This document shows positions 25,801 to 40,800 of a DNA stretch of 45,182 nt, piece by piece. Under the pieces are notes generated by a model. That model was not told where the DNA came from. It did not search any database and saw only the letters and a program-made list of their open reading frames with translations. Made by a program: the position numbers and the translations under genes. Source of the stretch: Clostridiales bacterium UBA1779 (GTDB lineage Bacteria; Bacillota; Clostridia; Oscillospirales; CAG-272); contig DCGL01000116.1 of NCBI GenBank assembly GCA_002314565.1, positions 1-45,182 on the forward strand. Direction: 5' to 3'. Each line of letters begins with the position of its first letter. Position 1 is the first letter of the stretch.

Positions 25801-28800
25801 ACCAATCCGGACAGCAAATACAATAAAATACTTGATTATTCATATATTCAGGAACACAATATCAACGAGAATTTTTACTATCAGTATTATCAGCCTTATC
25901 TTATCATTAACGGAGATACTGTATTAAATCAGGGATTTATTCTCGCCTCTGATGAGCTTGGTTATAAATCGGACGCCTTTGTTTTGCTTGTCCGTATAGA
26001 CAAGCTCAATCCGACAGCAAGCGTTCGCTATGTCGGAAGCTACAATACAACCGAATTTACGGATTTTACAAGCCTTGCAGTTTACAGAGCTGCATTCAGG
26101 GCGGAATTCTCGAAGGCCGATCCGACGGCAGCTGACGTTAACAGCAGTACGTCAGACGGTGTCAGCAGCGGTGTTGACCGCATTCTGGTACTGACTATTG
26201 ACGGAACCGAATCCTTTATGCAGGGACATGCGCTTGACAATCAGGCATGGATGTATGCTCCCGAGTCTGCATGGAAGACAATTACCGTTGCCAGCGCCTC
26301 TGCAAGTGATTACTTTGTGAAAATTACCGAAGAAGCAAAGACAGGTGCATTCTTCCTGAGATCAATAGACAATGCCGGAAACGTTTCCGATGTAGCGTGG
26401 CATACTTTTGCGGAAGATACCGAGACAGGAGTACTTAACGGAAAGTCCCCCTGGTATCTGCTTGACTCAAGTGCCCCTGAAATCACGTTCACCTACGTTC
26501 CTTCGGGCGCCGTGGCTTATCAGAAGGATGACATCGAAACCGACTATTCTCTTGTCACAGACATATCCTCACTGACGGAAGCCGTATGGCTTGCATATGA
26601 CTATGTCGAACAGGATATTCAGTTTACTGTAAATGAGAACATTTCAGGACTGAAATCAGTATATTGGACGCTTGACAACGGAGCACGGCATAATCTTGAA
26701 TTTACACCGAACAATACTGGAGAATATAACTTTTCAATTCCGGTTACCGATGAATACGGATTTATCAATCTGGATAACGGTGAACGAACTATCAGAATTT
26801 TTGCCGTTGATAAAGTCAACCACACCAAGGAAATCAAGATAACTATCCGCAAAGACAGTGCAGAACCGGAAATAATCATTGAAAAACACTGGGATGACGC
26901 CGTAAACAAATATGAGCAGACAAGACAGTTTGATATTCTGCTCGTAAACGATACTGACGAGGCTTCGCCTCTTCAGTCAATCAAGGTTACAAGCAATTAC
27001 AACAAAGATATTTACTATTTCAGTCAAACTGCAACCCAATCATCGGCGACAACCTATGCCAAATTCAAAGATGACGGTGAGGGTGGATTACAGCTCGATT
27101 ATACGTACAAGATTTATACCCTGCCAATGCAGAGTCGTTTTGTCGGTTCTGACGGAATAACCTATTATAAGGCTGAATTTGTCGCAACGTACTGCTCACC
27201 TCTCGTTGAGTATACAGTTGAAGTCAAGAGAAAAGCAAGAACAACGGTTGAGTATGAAACGGAGTATCATTCACAGACCGTTACCGTCAACAATGTCAAT
27301 TACCGGGAATATGTCGGAACCCAGTCACAGACGCTCGGACTCTATGTGACAAGCTCGGCAACTGTAGCGGTTCCTTACGTTGACAGCTATAAGCCGAAGC
27401 TGATTGTCAGTGCATATGAGGAAAAGAACAGCACCAACAAGGGCAATTATGTCAGCGGAACATGGACGACAAACGATATACGTTTTGTTTTCGAAAATGT
27501 CGGTACAAACTTCGGCAAGACAGAGCTTCACGGGTATACGGTTGACAGCTCGGGAAATCGGATTGAAGAATATTTTAATGCATCGGTTTCTTCAACTGCC
27601 TGGCTGATTGATGAAATCAACAGAAGCGGTACAATTCTCTCAAAACCTTCAATTCAGAATTATTACGTAGCTGCCGACGGAGCGTTTCTTGAAAAAACGG
27701 TAACCTTCTATCTTTTGACTCAGTCGGGAAAGAAGTCAAATGAAGTCACCTATACCATACGTATTGATAAAGAAAAACCAATAATCCAGGAATACGGAAC
27801 GGCCGACACCACGTTTATCAAGAAATTGATAAGCCAGGCCACCTTCAACCTGTTCTACAACAACGTTGATATCGACGTCACCGTACAGGACCTGGGAAGC
27901 GGCTTCGACAACAAGGACGGCAGTATTGCAGTCGGTAATATAGGTGCGGCTCAGGGCTCCAATTACAGCAACGTCATAATGACGCTCTATCCCGTACAGC
28001 TCAGTGAAAGCAACAGCTATAAGGGTAACGAGAACACTTATACGGTTCAGAGCTTCACCCACGAAAGTCAGAAAATCGCAATAAAATATACAGACAGCAC
28101 TAAAGCCACGGCATATATGAAGATATATGCCTCTCAGAGCAGAATCAAGAAGAACTCTGACGGAACGTATACCATACGTTTCGTTCTGCGCGATGGCTTT
28201 GATTTCAGAGGTAATATTTCTGTTGAAGCGATTGATGCGACCGGAAACTCGGATACTCTTTCAATGAGAGCAACCGAGCTTGTATACGTCGACCACCGTA
28301 AACCGAAGCTCGATATTACGTATTCTGAGCCCAACGAAACGCTGTATTCGTCCGGCATCTGGGCAAATTCCGACATCATTGTAAATCTTCAGAATATCCG
28401 TGATGAGGGACTTTTCCCCTCTGAAATCAAGGAAATTCAGTGGTATATTTCAGACAGCAGCGATTTTTCAGTGGCTGCCGGAGAAACAATAAACGTTATT
28501 CCGATAGGCTCGTCCGGGGTTGTTCTTGATACTTCTTCGGGAATCAAGAAATACAGTTACAGCTTCCTCGCATCCCTCGCAGGTTCACACACGGAAGATG
28601 GCAGCCGTTGGCTCGTTGTAAGAGTATACGATAATTCCGGCAACCTTACGACAGTTACACGAAAGCTTGAAAGAGACAGTTATGCCCCGACGATTACGTC
28701 CTTCGGCGTTAAAAATGACACCGAGAACAAAATTGTCCCGTCATCTGCGGCAGACACCTATACCGTCGGGTCCGATGCCTTCTTAATGGCAGGGGATATT

Positions 28801-31800
28801 CTCGAAATCGGGTTTACAAAGCCTAATACCAACTCGCCTCTGTGGCTCAATGTCAATTTCGTATACACTGATCCGAACAACGGAACACAGAAAACGGCAG
28901 ACATCAAGCTGCCTCTTGAATATTATGCTTCACTCGGATACTCGTATCCGGGGGGGAGCCTTGTTTCCACGGCCGAATTCGAGATTCCTCACTTTGCAGT
29001 AAACGGAAACGGTGAGCTGACTCCCGTCTGGGGTAACAAGGTGCCGGGGGATGATTATATCAGCCCGAACGGAGTATATACATTCACTCTGTGTGCAGGT
29101 AATAACAACCCTGCAGTATCCGACAGCATTGCGTTTGATTCCATTGTCAACGGACAGGCAAGAATCGATGACGATCCGCCTCTGGATCCCATTGTCGAAA
29201 ATTCATCGGCTTTCCTTGTATGGCACAATTTCGACAGACTTGATGACGTTGAAATCGGTTATGAAGAAACCTTCGGTTCTCAGGAACGTCTGGAAGCAGC
29301 CGTAATATCAGGATATGTAAGCGATCCCTCATACATCGGTTCTTCAGCTGCTTTTGTTACACTTACTCAGTATTCGGAGTGGCAGGGAAACAGAAATATC
29401 ACATTTACCCTGACAAAAGAAGCAATTTTTGCTATGCTTATGGGGTCACTTGATATATCCAATGCATATAATCCTTATACTCAGATATACACTCTGGCTC
29501 TGCGGGTAACCGACCGTGCAGGCGGAAAGAGTAACGTTATTCTTCAGACAATCAAGATAGATAACCAGATACCGTGGTTTGAAAACACAAGTGAAACCCA
29601 GAAACCCCTGAGCTTCTGGAACAGTGCAAACAAATCCGGAAATGCAAACGCTTATCTCGGTCGTCCGTATATTGATTACGGATACGACTATTATCTTCGT
29701 GTGTCAAATGCGGTTTACGTATTTGCATACGGAAAAGACTTATCTCAGAGTGTTCAGTATTTCGGTGATCAGGCGGGACAGATAAAAGTATATTGGTCCA
29801 CGTCGAATCCCGGTTCATATGTCGGTCACGAAAGTGAATGGACAGAGCAGATTCAGAATGCTCTGACGGCAACGGCAGCAGCAAACGGTGAAACGACCCT
29901 GTATTACGTCGTTGTCGACGAGGCTTTGAATGAAAGCCCGGTAATGACATGCCGCATACTGCTTAATGCCGCTGTGCCTGCGGTTAACAGCATTGATGTA
30001 CAGCGCGAAGAAAACAGATATAATTCCGCGCTTGTCAGTGTTGATGATATCACGTACGGACGTTCTGCCGCCGGTGTAAATGACTGGGACTTCAGATACG
30101 TCAAATTCACAATCAATGCAAGTGCCACCGATTCTTCTGGAATAATTGACCATTATTCTTATCAGTACAGCGTTGACGGAGGCAGTTATTCACAGTGGAT
30201 AGATATCGTTCCCTCGTCTGCCGCCGGGGATAAGTATACCCTTGTACTTGATGAGGAATTCGGTGAAACACTGAACAGCATAAGTGTAAACGGAAACGTG
30301 AACTTCAAGTTCCGTGCCGTTACACTGACAGGCGCAACCAGCAGTGACTATCCGATTCTGAACATAAAAAAGGATGATATTACACCTGAAATTGTCGTGG
30401 GCGTCAGTGCAAATGCAGTTGACTGGACAAATGAAGACGTTGTATTCACTCTTTCCAACAGTTCTGCCAACAAGGCTCCCGTTACTTATTTCGTAAAAGT
30501 CGGAGCCGGCGAATACGTTGCTCTTACGGAAAACGGACAGCATGTCGTATATGACAGCGATCACAATCTGTATGCCGTCTGGGACAGTGCTCAAAGCAAG
30601 CTGACATTCCCCTGCGACGCTTACTGCCTGCCCGTAGAGTTCAGAATTGAAACCGATGCCGGTCTTTTCGATAACAGTTCAAGCACTCTTCTCAAAATAC
30701 AGAAAACAACAGGTCACCTTCCCGTTATCAACCGTGACCTTTATCTTGACGCTTCGACAGATCCCAGTTCTTCGAGATACTCGATAAGCGTTGCATCGGG
30801 AGCAATCCATACCTGGTTCAACACCTGGTACAATTCCGGCGATTCAGCTCCCGTAATTTCCGTACTCAGTTCGGGAATTTTCTTCAGCGCCTCAACAGCC
30901 CCCGTATATCTGAACTGGAGTATTGACGGTGTCGCGTCAAGTGCTCTGATTTCAAGCAGTGCGTCCGGTGACGTTGCAGTATACGATTTCTCGGATAACG
31001 GAACCATCCGCGAGGATGCGGTTCACAATATTTCCGTATGGCTCAGTGATGCTGCCGGAAATATCGGAGCACACACGAACGTTACGGTCAGCGCTGACTT
31101 TACGGCTCCTTCTTCAGTGGGAATCAAACGGGCTGCTGAAACCTGGGCCGGAAAGATATATACGGTTCTCAATGACCTGACCTTCGGTATTCTCTTCAAG
31201 AAGAGCTCGAACGTTGCTCTGAAGGTCGAAACCAATGCTCTCGTATCCGGTGTCGGATCCATCTGGTATATCGTCGATACAAGTGCGGGCGCACTGGCTC
31301 TTTCTCAGAACGGCAGAAGTGCCGAAGATCCCGGTTGGATTTCATATTCAGAGAATACCGGTATAGCCTTCTCATCCAATGACACAGGTGTTGTCTGGAT
31401 TAAGGTTGTTGATAAGGCCGGCAACATTACGCTTGCTTACACCGATATCACAATGTTTGAATCCGAAGCTCCCGCTGTCAGCTTCACAGTAGATGAAAGC
31501 ACAGCGTTTGTTCAGGACAGTGACAACTCGCAGATTACAAATGACGGCGGAAACACTTACTACGGTGTTGCACCTCTGCTGAACATCCATGCACAGGAAA
31601 ACACAAGCGACTCGATTCCCGATTCCGGTTTATGGTATATTAAGGTTGAGGAAAAGAATCTTTCAACAAACGCAATAGTTTCAACGACGGAGCGTTATCT
31701 TATCAACGCAACGGAGAGCATAGATTCTTCGGCGACAATATTTGCAGAAGTCGGCAGTATGACTGAGGACTTCAGTTATACCGTACGCAATGAAGGCAAT

Positions 31801-34800
31801 ATCAGAGTAACAGTCACAGTCCGCGACCGAGCAGGAAATGAAAGCACCGCAACTGCCGATTATCTTATCGATACTCACGATCCCGCTCTCAACGTATCTC
31901 TTTATTCTGATAGCAAGACTTACAATTACGTCAATGACGATATTGAAAGCGGCTGGACTTCCAAGAATGTCACGGTAAGACTGGCTTCTCCGGGCAACAT
32001 ATCCCCGGTATATTACAGCTATACAACTGACAACGGTCAGAACTGGGTTGACCTGAGCGCCGGTACGACACAGTACGTTATTTCCACTGACTACAATGAG
32101 AGTGTGATTTTCAAGGCGACCTCACTGTCAGGTCACGTTACAAGTTCTGCAGTATATGATATCAAGATTCAGAAGACTGCTCCGAGCCAGATTTACGGAT
32201 ACCTTGACAGCTCGTCTGTACAGATTTTCGGAACTACGTCAATCTATGTCAACAGCAGCGGAGTCGATGAAATCAACGTCCCCGATTCACAGAGCGGCTG
32301 GTACAATAAGGATCTCAGCGTAGCTCTTACAGCCGTATACAACAGGCTGCGTATGGAAGGTTCGAACGCAAGAGCTCAGGCTCCCGTTACCACATACTTT
32401 ACTTTGCGCCGTGCAGACAACGATACGTCCACAGACACTTCATTCGTTGCAAGCGGAAGCATTCACGTGGTCTGCCTTCCCGGCTCCGGCGGAATCGAGC
32501 AGTTTGCCGTTACCCTGAACGGTGACGATACCGTTTACACTTCAATTGACAAGGCGGTTGAAAGATTTGCTCTTGTCAACAGTTCCGCAACGGTGACCGA
32601 CGGTGTATATATGATAAGCGTATATGCAAAGGACGCCGCAGGCTCAACGACAAACCAGGATATTCTTCACTTCAAGGTTGATACCACAGCCCCGACAAAC
32701 GGCTCAATGGTTGAGACTGTCAAGACCGGTACACCGAGTATTCTTCGTCAGATTCTCAATACACTGACGTTCAATCTTGCTTTCCAGTCAACAATTGAAG
32801 TTCAGGCAAGTGCCGATTTCGACATTTCCGGAAGAAGATATCTTCAGTATATGGAAGTGCCCGTCAGCACGCAGGAACAGTACGATTATCTGACCTCTCT
32901 TGAGGATTATTCGACAATCGATATTTCTCAGTTCCCCGGGCATTCGGAATGGACAAATGTATCCTCAGAAGACAAGATGTATCACGTCGGTACCGGCGGC
33001 TTCCTCGGTATTTATCTCTTAAAGGCAACCGACCAGGCAGGAAACGTCACAATATTTACGTCTGACGGCGTTATTATTGATATGACCTCCCCGACCATCA
33101 ATATCACACATACTTACGGACGTCTGGTGGCAACGGGAAGCTCAGCTGTGGTTTCTTCGGACGGCATTACGGATGAGCCTTTTGAGGTCGCGAATGACAC
33201 AAGCTGGTATAGGCACGGCAGAATCAGAGTCGTTATCAATGAAGACGGCTCCGGTGTCGATTATGTCCAGGTTTCAAAGGTCGATTCCCGCGGAACAACC
33301 GTCAACGTAACAAAGATTTCCGGAAAGCAGCTGGCATATCTTAACGGTCAGGATGAAACCAATGCGGCTTATGCTTTCGGTGTATACAAGAACAATCCGA
33401 ACGGAAGCAGTCTCATACTCAATTACAATACAGAGCATGATTACTGGGCCGAGCGCGATAGTCTGGTATACAATACTGCCAATGATACGATAGATGACAA
33501 CGGAGTATATTCATATACATTCACGGTATATGACCGTTCCGGCTTCGTGGGAACGACACTCACACTGAGCAACATGCTTCAGATAGACAATGCCGAACCG
33601 AAGCTTGTTGTCACACCGCATAATTATATTGACAATACATGGACAAATGAAACCGTAACGTTTACACTTAACGTTTCGGCAATCACAGCCGGAAAGAGCA
33701 TTTCTTCCCCGATTACTTTCTGGTACAGCAATGACAGCGGAGCAAGCTGGACTCAGCTTGCCGCCGATGCAAATAACCGCACACAGGCAACGCTTGTCCT
33801 TGACAGTGATACTAATGCAAATTACAAATTCAAGGCCCTTGTCGGCGGTCAGGCAACCGGTGCTCTGACAGATGTCAGCGCAAACTTCGTCTGCTACAAC
33901 TGGTCTGACCCGGTAAATCAGACCGGTGAAACCACTTTCAATGTAAAAATTGAAAAGCTTGATGCAAACGAGATAGTATGGCAGAACAGCGCTGTTCGGC
34001 TTTACAATGCCTCGACAGACGAGCTTATGTCAGACAGCTTCGAAAATGCCTGCTGTTCAGGAAATGAATTCTGGTACAGAATCGATTCAGAGGATACGGA
34101 GCACACGGTTCTCGGTTCTTCCTCCAATCTCAGGCTCGAAGTATCTCTGCCTCAGCCTCTGAGCACAGCTCATGCTCCGATGGAGACTGCATACACCCTG
34201 TATTACTATGCCGACAGAGACAAGCCGGATTCGCTGAGTAACAGACAGATTGCCGCATCAGGCGTCTGGGGTTCGTTTACTGAAACGGTGCTTGCCGGCG
34301 TACTTACTTTGTCAAGCGACGGTATTTACGAATTGTATCTTGAAACCCGCGACGCAACGTATGAGACGAAGACCCGCGGACTGATTTCAACGTACAACAA
34401 CCGTACGCACACGTACAGTCAGGTTAAACTTGACCGTGAGCAGCCGCTGGTAACCGGTATTTCAATCAATAACGTCAACTTTACTCCTCTTGCATCAATA
34501 GTCAATTCGCTGACCTTCGGCGTCTTCTTCAAGAGAGACATTCAGCTGAACGTAACATCAACGTATGGGGCATCCTGCCGCGCGGCTCTGTATTATCAGT
34601 TTGTAAATCAGCCTTCCGGTTCAGTCGATACTCCCGCTTATAATGATTCCGACTGGATTGCATTTGCAGCCGGAGCAGATAACGTTTCAGTCAATATGCC
34701 TTCGGATTTCCGCGGCGTCGTATTCATCAAGGCAGTTGACAATGCAGGAAACGAATCTATCGAATGGATGACTGCCGGTCTTGTATCCGACGGTGTCGAG

Positions 34801-37800
34801 CCGACACTTTCGGTAAACGTCAGTGCAACGGGTGCTGCCCACAACGTAAGCGACGGCTGGACGGCGGGAACCGTCGAATCAAACAAGGTTACAACGGCAT
34901 GGCTCAACAGAATTGCCCTGCTCAAGGTAAATGCATCTGACGTCGTCGAAAATATGAACACACTGAAGACCGTAACCTGGACTGTCTCGGGACAGGTTTC
35001 ATCAAGCGGTGTATTCTATGACGTAAGCGGAGATATTTCGGGTACCGGTCCTGCCGTAATGACGGAACAGTCCCTTACCTTCGGCGGACAGAATGCGACA
35101 TTCCGCGATGACGGTGAATACGTCGTCACCGTAGTTGCCGAGGACCGCTCAGGCAACAAGACGACAAATTACGTCATTGTCAGAGTCGATATGACCGAGC
35201 CGACCGATCTCACGGTAACCGTCAACGGACAGTCAATCATCGGCCGCGCAAATACTCTCTTCATCAGAGAGATAGATCCCGACCATACGGCACTTTCAGC
35301 CAACGTCAACGTATCAGGACTTGAAAAGATTGAGTATCAGGTCACTGCAGTCGGGTCTTCCGCACAGGACGGAAGCTGGGTTGAATACAGTTCAACAACC
35401 TTTGCAGGTGAGCTTGTATCAAACAGCGCCACAGACAACAAGAATTTCGTAATTCATATCAAGGTAACCGATAATGCCGGCAACGTAAGCACGGCTGTCA
35501 GCGGAACCGTATGCTTTGATACAGTTGAACCGGAATTCACGGTTGAGGGAAATCCAGAATCGTGGACCGGTGAGGACATCACTCTCAGCGTAACGAATCC
35601 CACGGAAATCCTTTCGGGCGTTGATTCATACCGCTTCGTTATCAACGGCGCCGACGCAAGCACCGACTGGACAAGCTGGGACGGAAGCGGAACGGTCAGC
35701 ACCGTTATCGCGCTCAACTGCAGCGTCAAGGTTCAGGTTAAGGATAAGTCATGCAACATCGGAGAGGAAACTCTTGAGGTTGTTTATATTGATAAATCCG
35801 TTCCCGTAATCAACGACAGCTTTGCCGTTTCAAAATTCACAAAGAACGACTGGTTCAATTCAACCCAGACAGTCTATGCCGAGATGACAAAGACCGTCGG
35901 TGCTCCCGAATGGATTGAATACAGATACCGCACCTTCAACGACAGCGTCTGGTCAGAATGGTCCGGCTGGACTGCCGCGACAATGAGTGCCGACTGGCAC
36001 AGCGCTGCCTCCGGAGCCGTACTCAGCGGAGCCGTAAGCTTCGATACTGCAACCTACGGTCAGGAAGACGTTTGGGTTGAATTCAGAGTTACCGACTCGT
36101 CGGCCGTTCTGAGCTCCAACCACACCGTAAACGGAACCGAGAGCAACGGAACCGGCAGCGGTTCTTCAGGAATTTCCGGTATAGTCATAAGATACGACAT
36201 CAGTGCACCGGATGAAGCACGTCTCGATATCGTAACTAACGAAAGTACGCCGCGCAGCCTGCTCAACATTCTCACTTTCGGCTGGTTCTTCAACTCATCA
36301 CTCGGAATTACGGTTGTCCGTGACGTGGGCGGGGTCGATGCTTCCTCACGAAGCGGAGAAGCAAAGGTCGAATACGTCCTTATGGACGGAAGCGACGTGC
36401 CGGATGAAAACACGGTATGGAACACTTATACGGGAACCTTCTACATTAATCCCGATGCTCTTGTCGGCAACGGATATCAGGGTGTTATTTATGTAAAAGT
36501 AACCGATAACGCAACAAACTCAACTACTATCCACACAAAGCTTCTCACTGTCGAATCAAGAGTACCTCACGAGCCGACAGTTGTAAAGACCTCTGATTCC
36601 GCAGCTTATACAGATGCTTCATGGTCAGCAAACAACGTTGACTTCGATCTGTCATATGCGATGAATCCCGCAGGAGACATCAAGGCCGGTGTCGATTATT
36701 ACGAATATCGTTCTTCTTCTGACGGAAGCAGCTGGTCCGAGTGGACGGTTGCCTCATCAGCCGTAGGAAACGGAACGTATACTGATGTAATTTCAAACGG
36801 CCTGACCTCGCAGCTCTCTGCCAAGGTGCAGACGGGTTCGACGGCAATTTCATACTATCAGTTCCGAACCGTTTCAAAGTCAGATGTACACGGAACAGCA
36901 ACGCAGACCTTTACCGTAAAAACGGATAAGACAAATCCCGCACAGCCGACGGTCACAATGACCCCCATAGGCAGCAGTGCAGGAACTCCCGTTTCAAATA
37001 TCTGGTATAAGAACAACGTAATAAGCGTGGCCTTTACCCAGGACTTCGGTTCACCGATTCATACAGAATACAAGGTTGGAAACGGAGAATGGAACAACGT
37101 TGAAAACGGACAGGTAGTTGCTTCCAACGGTACCTTCACATACAGCTTCAGAACGGTTGATGAAGTAGGAAACGCATCTGAAGCTCTGGTTTACACAATC
37201 AGTGCAGATAACGGGGAACCCGCGTTTACCGTAACCCCAGTATACTTCAACGGAACCTCTGATGAAGCTTATGACGGCCGCTTTGCAAACGGCGGTTCTG
37301 ACGGAACGAACTACGTAAGATATAACTTTACTGCTTCTTCACTCGCTCCTTTCTGGAAGATTGAAGTATATGCGGATTCAGTCCTCGTTTCAACCCTTAC
37401 AGACGGAGCAGGACTTACAGTCACAGCAGTTTCCGGTGATGTGACAAAGAACTGGAATATTACCGGATATTATCAGGCTCCTTCCGTTGATACAGACGGA
37501 ATCGAATATACGTTCAAGGCTTATACGAGAACCGATTTTACGGGCAGCGTTGAATTCGGCAGAACTGAAGATACGAAGACGTTCAGATGGGATGCAACCA
37601 ATCCCGTAATCGGCACCGTAACATACAGACACGTAAACGGCGGTGACTTTGCTCAGGTCTTCAATTTCGTGACGTTCGGACTGTTCTTCAATGAGACGGT
37701 AAGAGTATACGTACCCGTAACAACGTCCTCGGCAACCTGCCTCGGCTCGGATCTTCAGAGCGTACAGTATAAGCTCGGTTCAGGCGCGTGGGCAGATGCA

Positions 37801-40800
37801 ACGGTAAGCGGAACAAACGGTTCTTTCGTTGCCACCTTCGACGTCGACCCTGCTTACACGGGAAGCGTAACAGTCAGAGTCCTTGACACGATTGTTTACG
37901 GTCAGGACAATTCGGATGAGCTCGGTATCGAAAAGATAACGGTTGATGACGAAGCACCCGAGCTTTCAATCACAGCGTCAAGAGATCCCAATGCCGACGG
38001 CTGGTACAATGCCTCGGTTGACTTCACCTTTGAAGCAAATGATACTCCTGCAGGCCTGCACCACGTAAATTACAGCATTTTCAATTCCGTAACGAACGCA
38101 CAGCTGCAGAGCGGTTCATTCGCGGCTTCGGCCGGCGACACCGAGGTGAGCACTTATTACAGCGACACGAACCAGATTTATACATCCGCTGACGACGGAT
38201 GGTACACGGCAAGCATTGAAGCTCAGGACTTTGCGGGCAATTCCGCAATACTCAGCTCTTCAATCAGGTTTGACAAGAGCCCGGCTGTCATTTCATCACT
38301 GTCAAAGGCTCCGAACAAGATCTGGCACAATGCCGACGTCGTTCTGACGCTCAGCGCAACCGACCATACATCGGGTATCAAGACGGTTGTCGTAACCTGC
38401 AATGACGATGCAACTGTAAACGAATCTCTCACAGTAGCGCAGGCACAGTCAAGCTTCAACTATACTGCAACGAAGACCGGTTATTACGTGTACACGGTAA
38501 CCGACTATGCAGGAAACGTAAGCTCTTCGGGTATTCAGGTCAATATCGACCGCACAACCCAGACGATTACGGGCTATACGCTTACTCCTTCCGGCTGGAC
38601 AAACGGAAACGTCAACGTAACGTTCAGCGTTTCCGAGACTGCGATTGAAGCACCGTACAGCGTCAGCGTTTCTACAGCCGACGGTGAACTTACGTCATCA
38701 AGCTTTGTTTCATCCTCGGGACTTACAACAGCCGCAAGCTTCACGTTTACGGCAAAGAAGTACGGAACTTACACCGTAACCGTTACCGATGATGCCGGAA
38801 ACACCGTAAGCACAAATACTTCAGTTAACGTACATAATATCGATAACACAAATCCGAAGGTTGATTCGATAACAGTCGGTTCAAGAGTACTGTCGCTCGC
38901 AGAGACAGGCTCCTCAGCAGTCTATACCGAATACTATGCCGGTAACACTGCGTTCGTTATCGCCGCATCCGACGTATACGTCGCGGGCGACGGACTGTCC
39001 GGAGTTGCAACCATTGAGCACAAGCTCATAACGGACGGTGTTGAAGAAGCCTCATGGCATACAGGCTCAAGTGCAGTTCTGATGCCTAACCATACCTATG
39101 TCGTTCTTGCAAGAATTACCGACAATGCCGGAAACGCAACAACAAAACGCACACCGGGCATCGTCGTTTATACTCAGCCGACTGCCGATGCATCTGCCTC
39201 TTACGTAAAGCATCACGGAGACGTTGACGTCAATACCGTTCCCGGAGGTCTTTCCCTCAGTGAAGCCGTTCTCAGCCTTGCAACAATACAGAAGCTGTCC
39301 GGAACCGGCTGGTACACGTATACGGATAACGTATTCACAATTAACGGCACGTCCCTCGATGCCCTTGCGGCTTCGGAATCCTACGTACTGAAACTGACGT
39401 GGAATCTCTTCGCTGCTCCCGCCGGCATCACATACGAAGGAACTCTTCCGACAATCACAACAAATACGACAGTATCCATCGGACTTGACAGCCGTACGAT
39501 AACGATTGATCCGACACAAATCAGCAAGACGTATGACAGTTATCCGGTAACGGCAGTCCGCAGCTCTGCTTTCAATTATCCCGGAGAGGGAAGCGAGAGC
39601 GTGACCTGGCAGAAAGCCGACGGAACTTCACTTGCCTCAGCCCCGACAGACGTTGGTTCGTACATCGTAACAGTCAGCGTCGGTGCCGATGCAAACTACA
39701 AGTCCGCAGTTGCGTCTTCTGCATTCACGATTTCAAACGCAGACTTCGTATCATATTCCGTTGCTTCAAACGGCATACTTACTTTCAACGGCGAAGCACA
39801 GGTTATCCCCGCTTCTTACAGCGCAACAACCGTCGGAACCAACACCGTCACGTATCTGTTCTCGGTTGACGGAGGAAACACATGGCGCATTCCTTCACAG
39901 ACCGTAGTGACGAATGCCGGAACTTATACGGTTATGTACAGAATTTCTGCCCCGAACCACAATGAGGTAACGGGAAGCTTTGAAATCTTCGTGGACAGAC
40001 TGGATATCAGCGGTTCAACGATTGCACTTGATACTTCAAGCTTCGTTTACAACGGCGGAACACAGTCAGTCAATATATCGTACGTCCACACGACGGGCGG
40101 TCTGAACGTAAGCTACGGCATAATATCCGGCAGCTCCGGTATGAATGCAGGCACATACACTCTTGTCGTCGAAGGAACCGGAAACTACCGCGGACAGACT
40201 TCAGTCAGCTGGACAATCACTCCTGCAACCCTGATTATCATACCGGATGACAACCAGTCAAAGGTTTACGGTCAGCAGGATCCGGCACTTACTTTCACAG
40301 TAAGCGGATGGCAGGGAAGCGATGAAGCAAATGCCGCAACGATTATCACAGGCGCTCTTGTAAGGGCAGCAGGTGAAACTGTCGGCAGCTATGCCATTAC
40401 TCAGGGTACAGTTGCGTCAACTGATGCAAACTACGTACTGAGCTTCGTTTCAGGCAAGACCTTTGCCGTTACAAAGGCTGAACTGGTAATTACGCCGAAC
40501 GCTGCGTCAAAGGTTTACGGACAGGCTGATCCCGTATTTACGTACTCCGTCTCAGGACTTATGAGAGGCGACAGCGAGTCGGTTCTCACGGGCGCTCTTT
40601 CAAGAGAGAACCTGTCGGCCCAGAACGTCGGAACCTATGCCATTACTCTCGGTACTCTTGCCGATACGACAGGCAACTACACGGTAAAGCTTTCAGGCAC
40701 TGCCGTTTACCTCACGGTAACGAAGAAAGCCCTGACAATCACCGCAAAGAACAAGAGCATTACTTACGGTGATGCCGCGGCAAATGACGGTGTGGACGGC

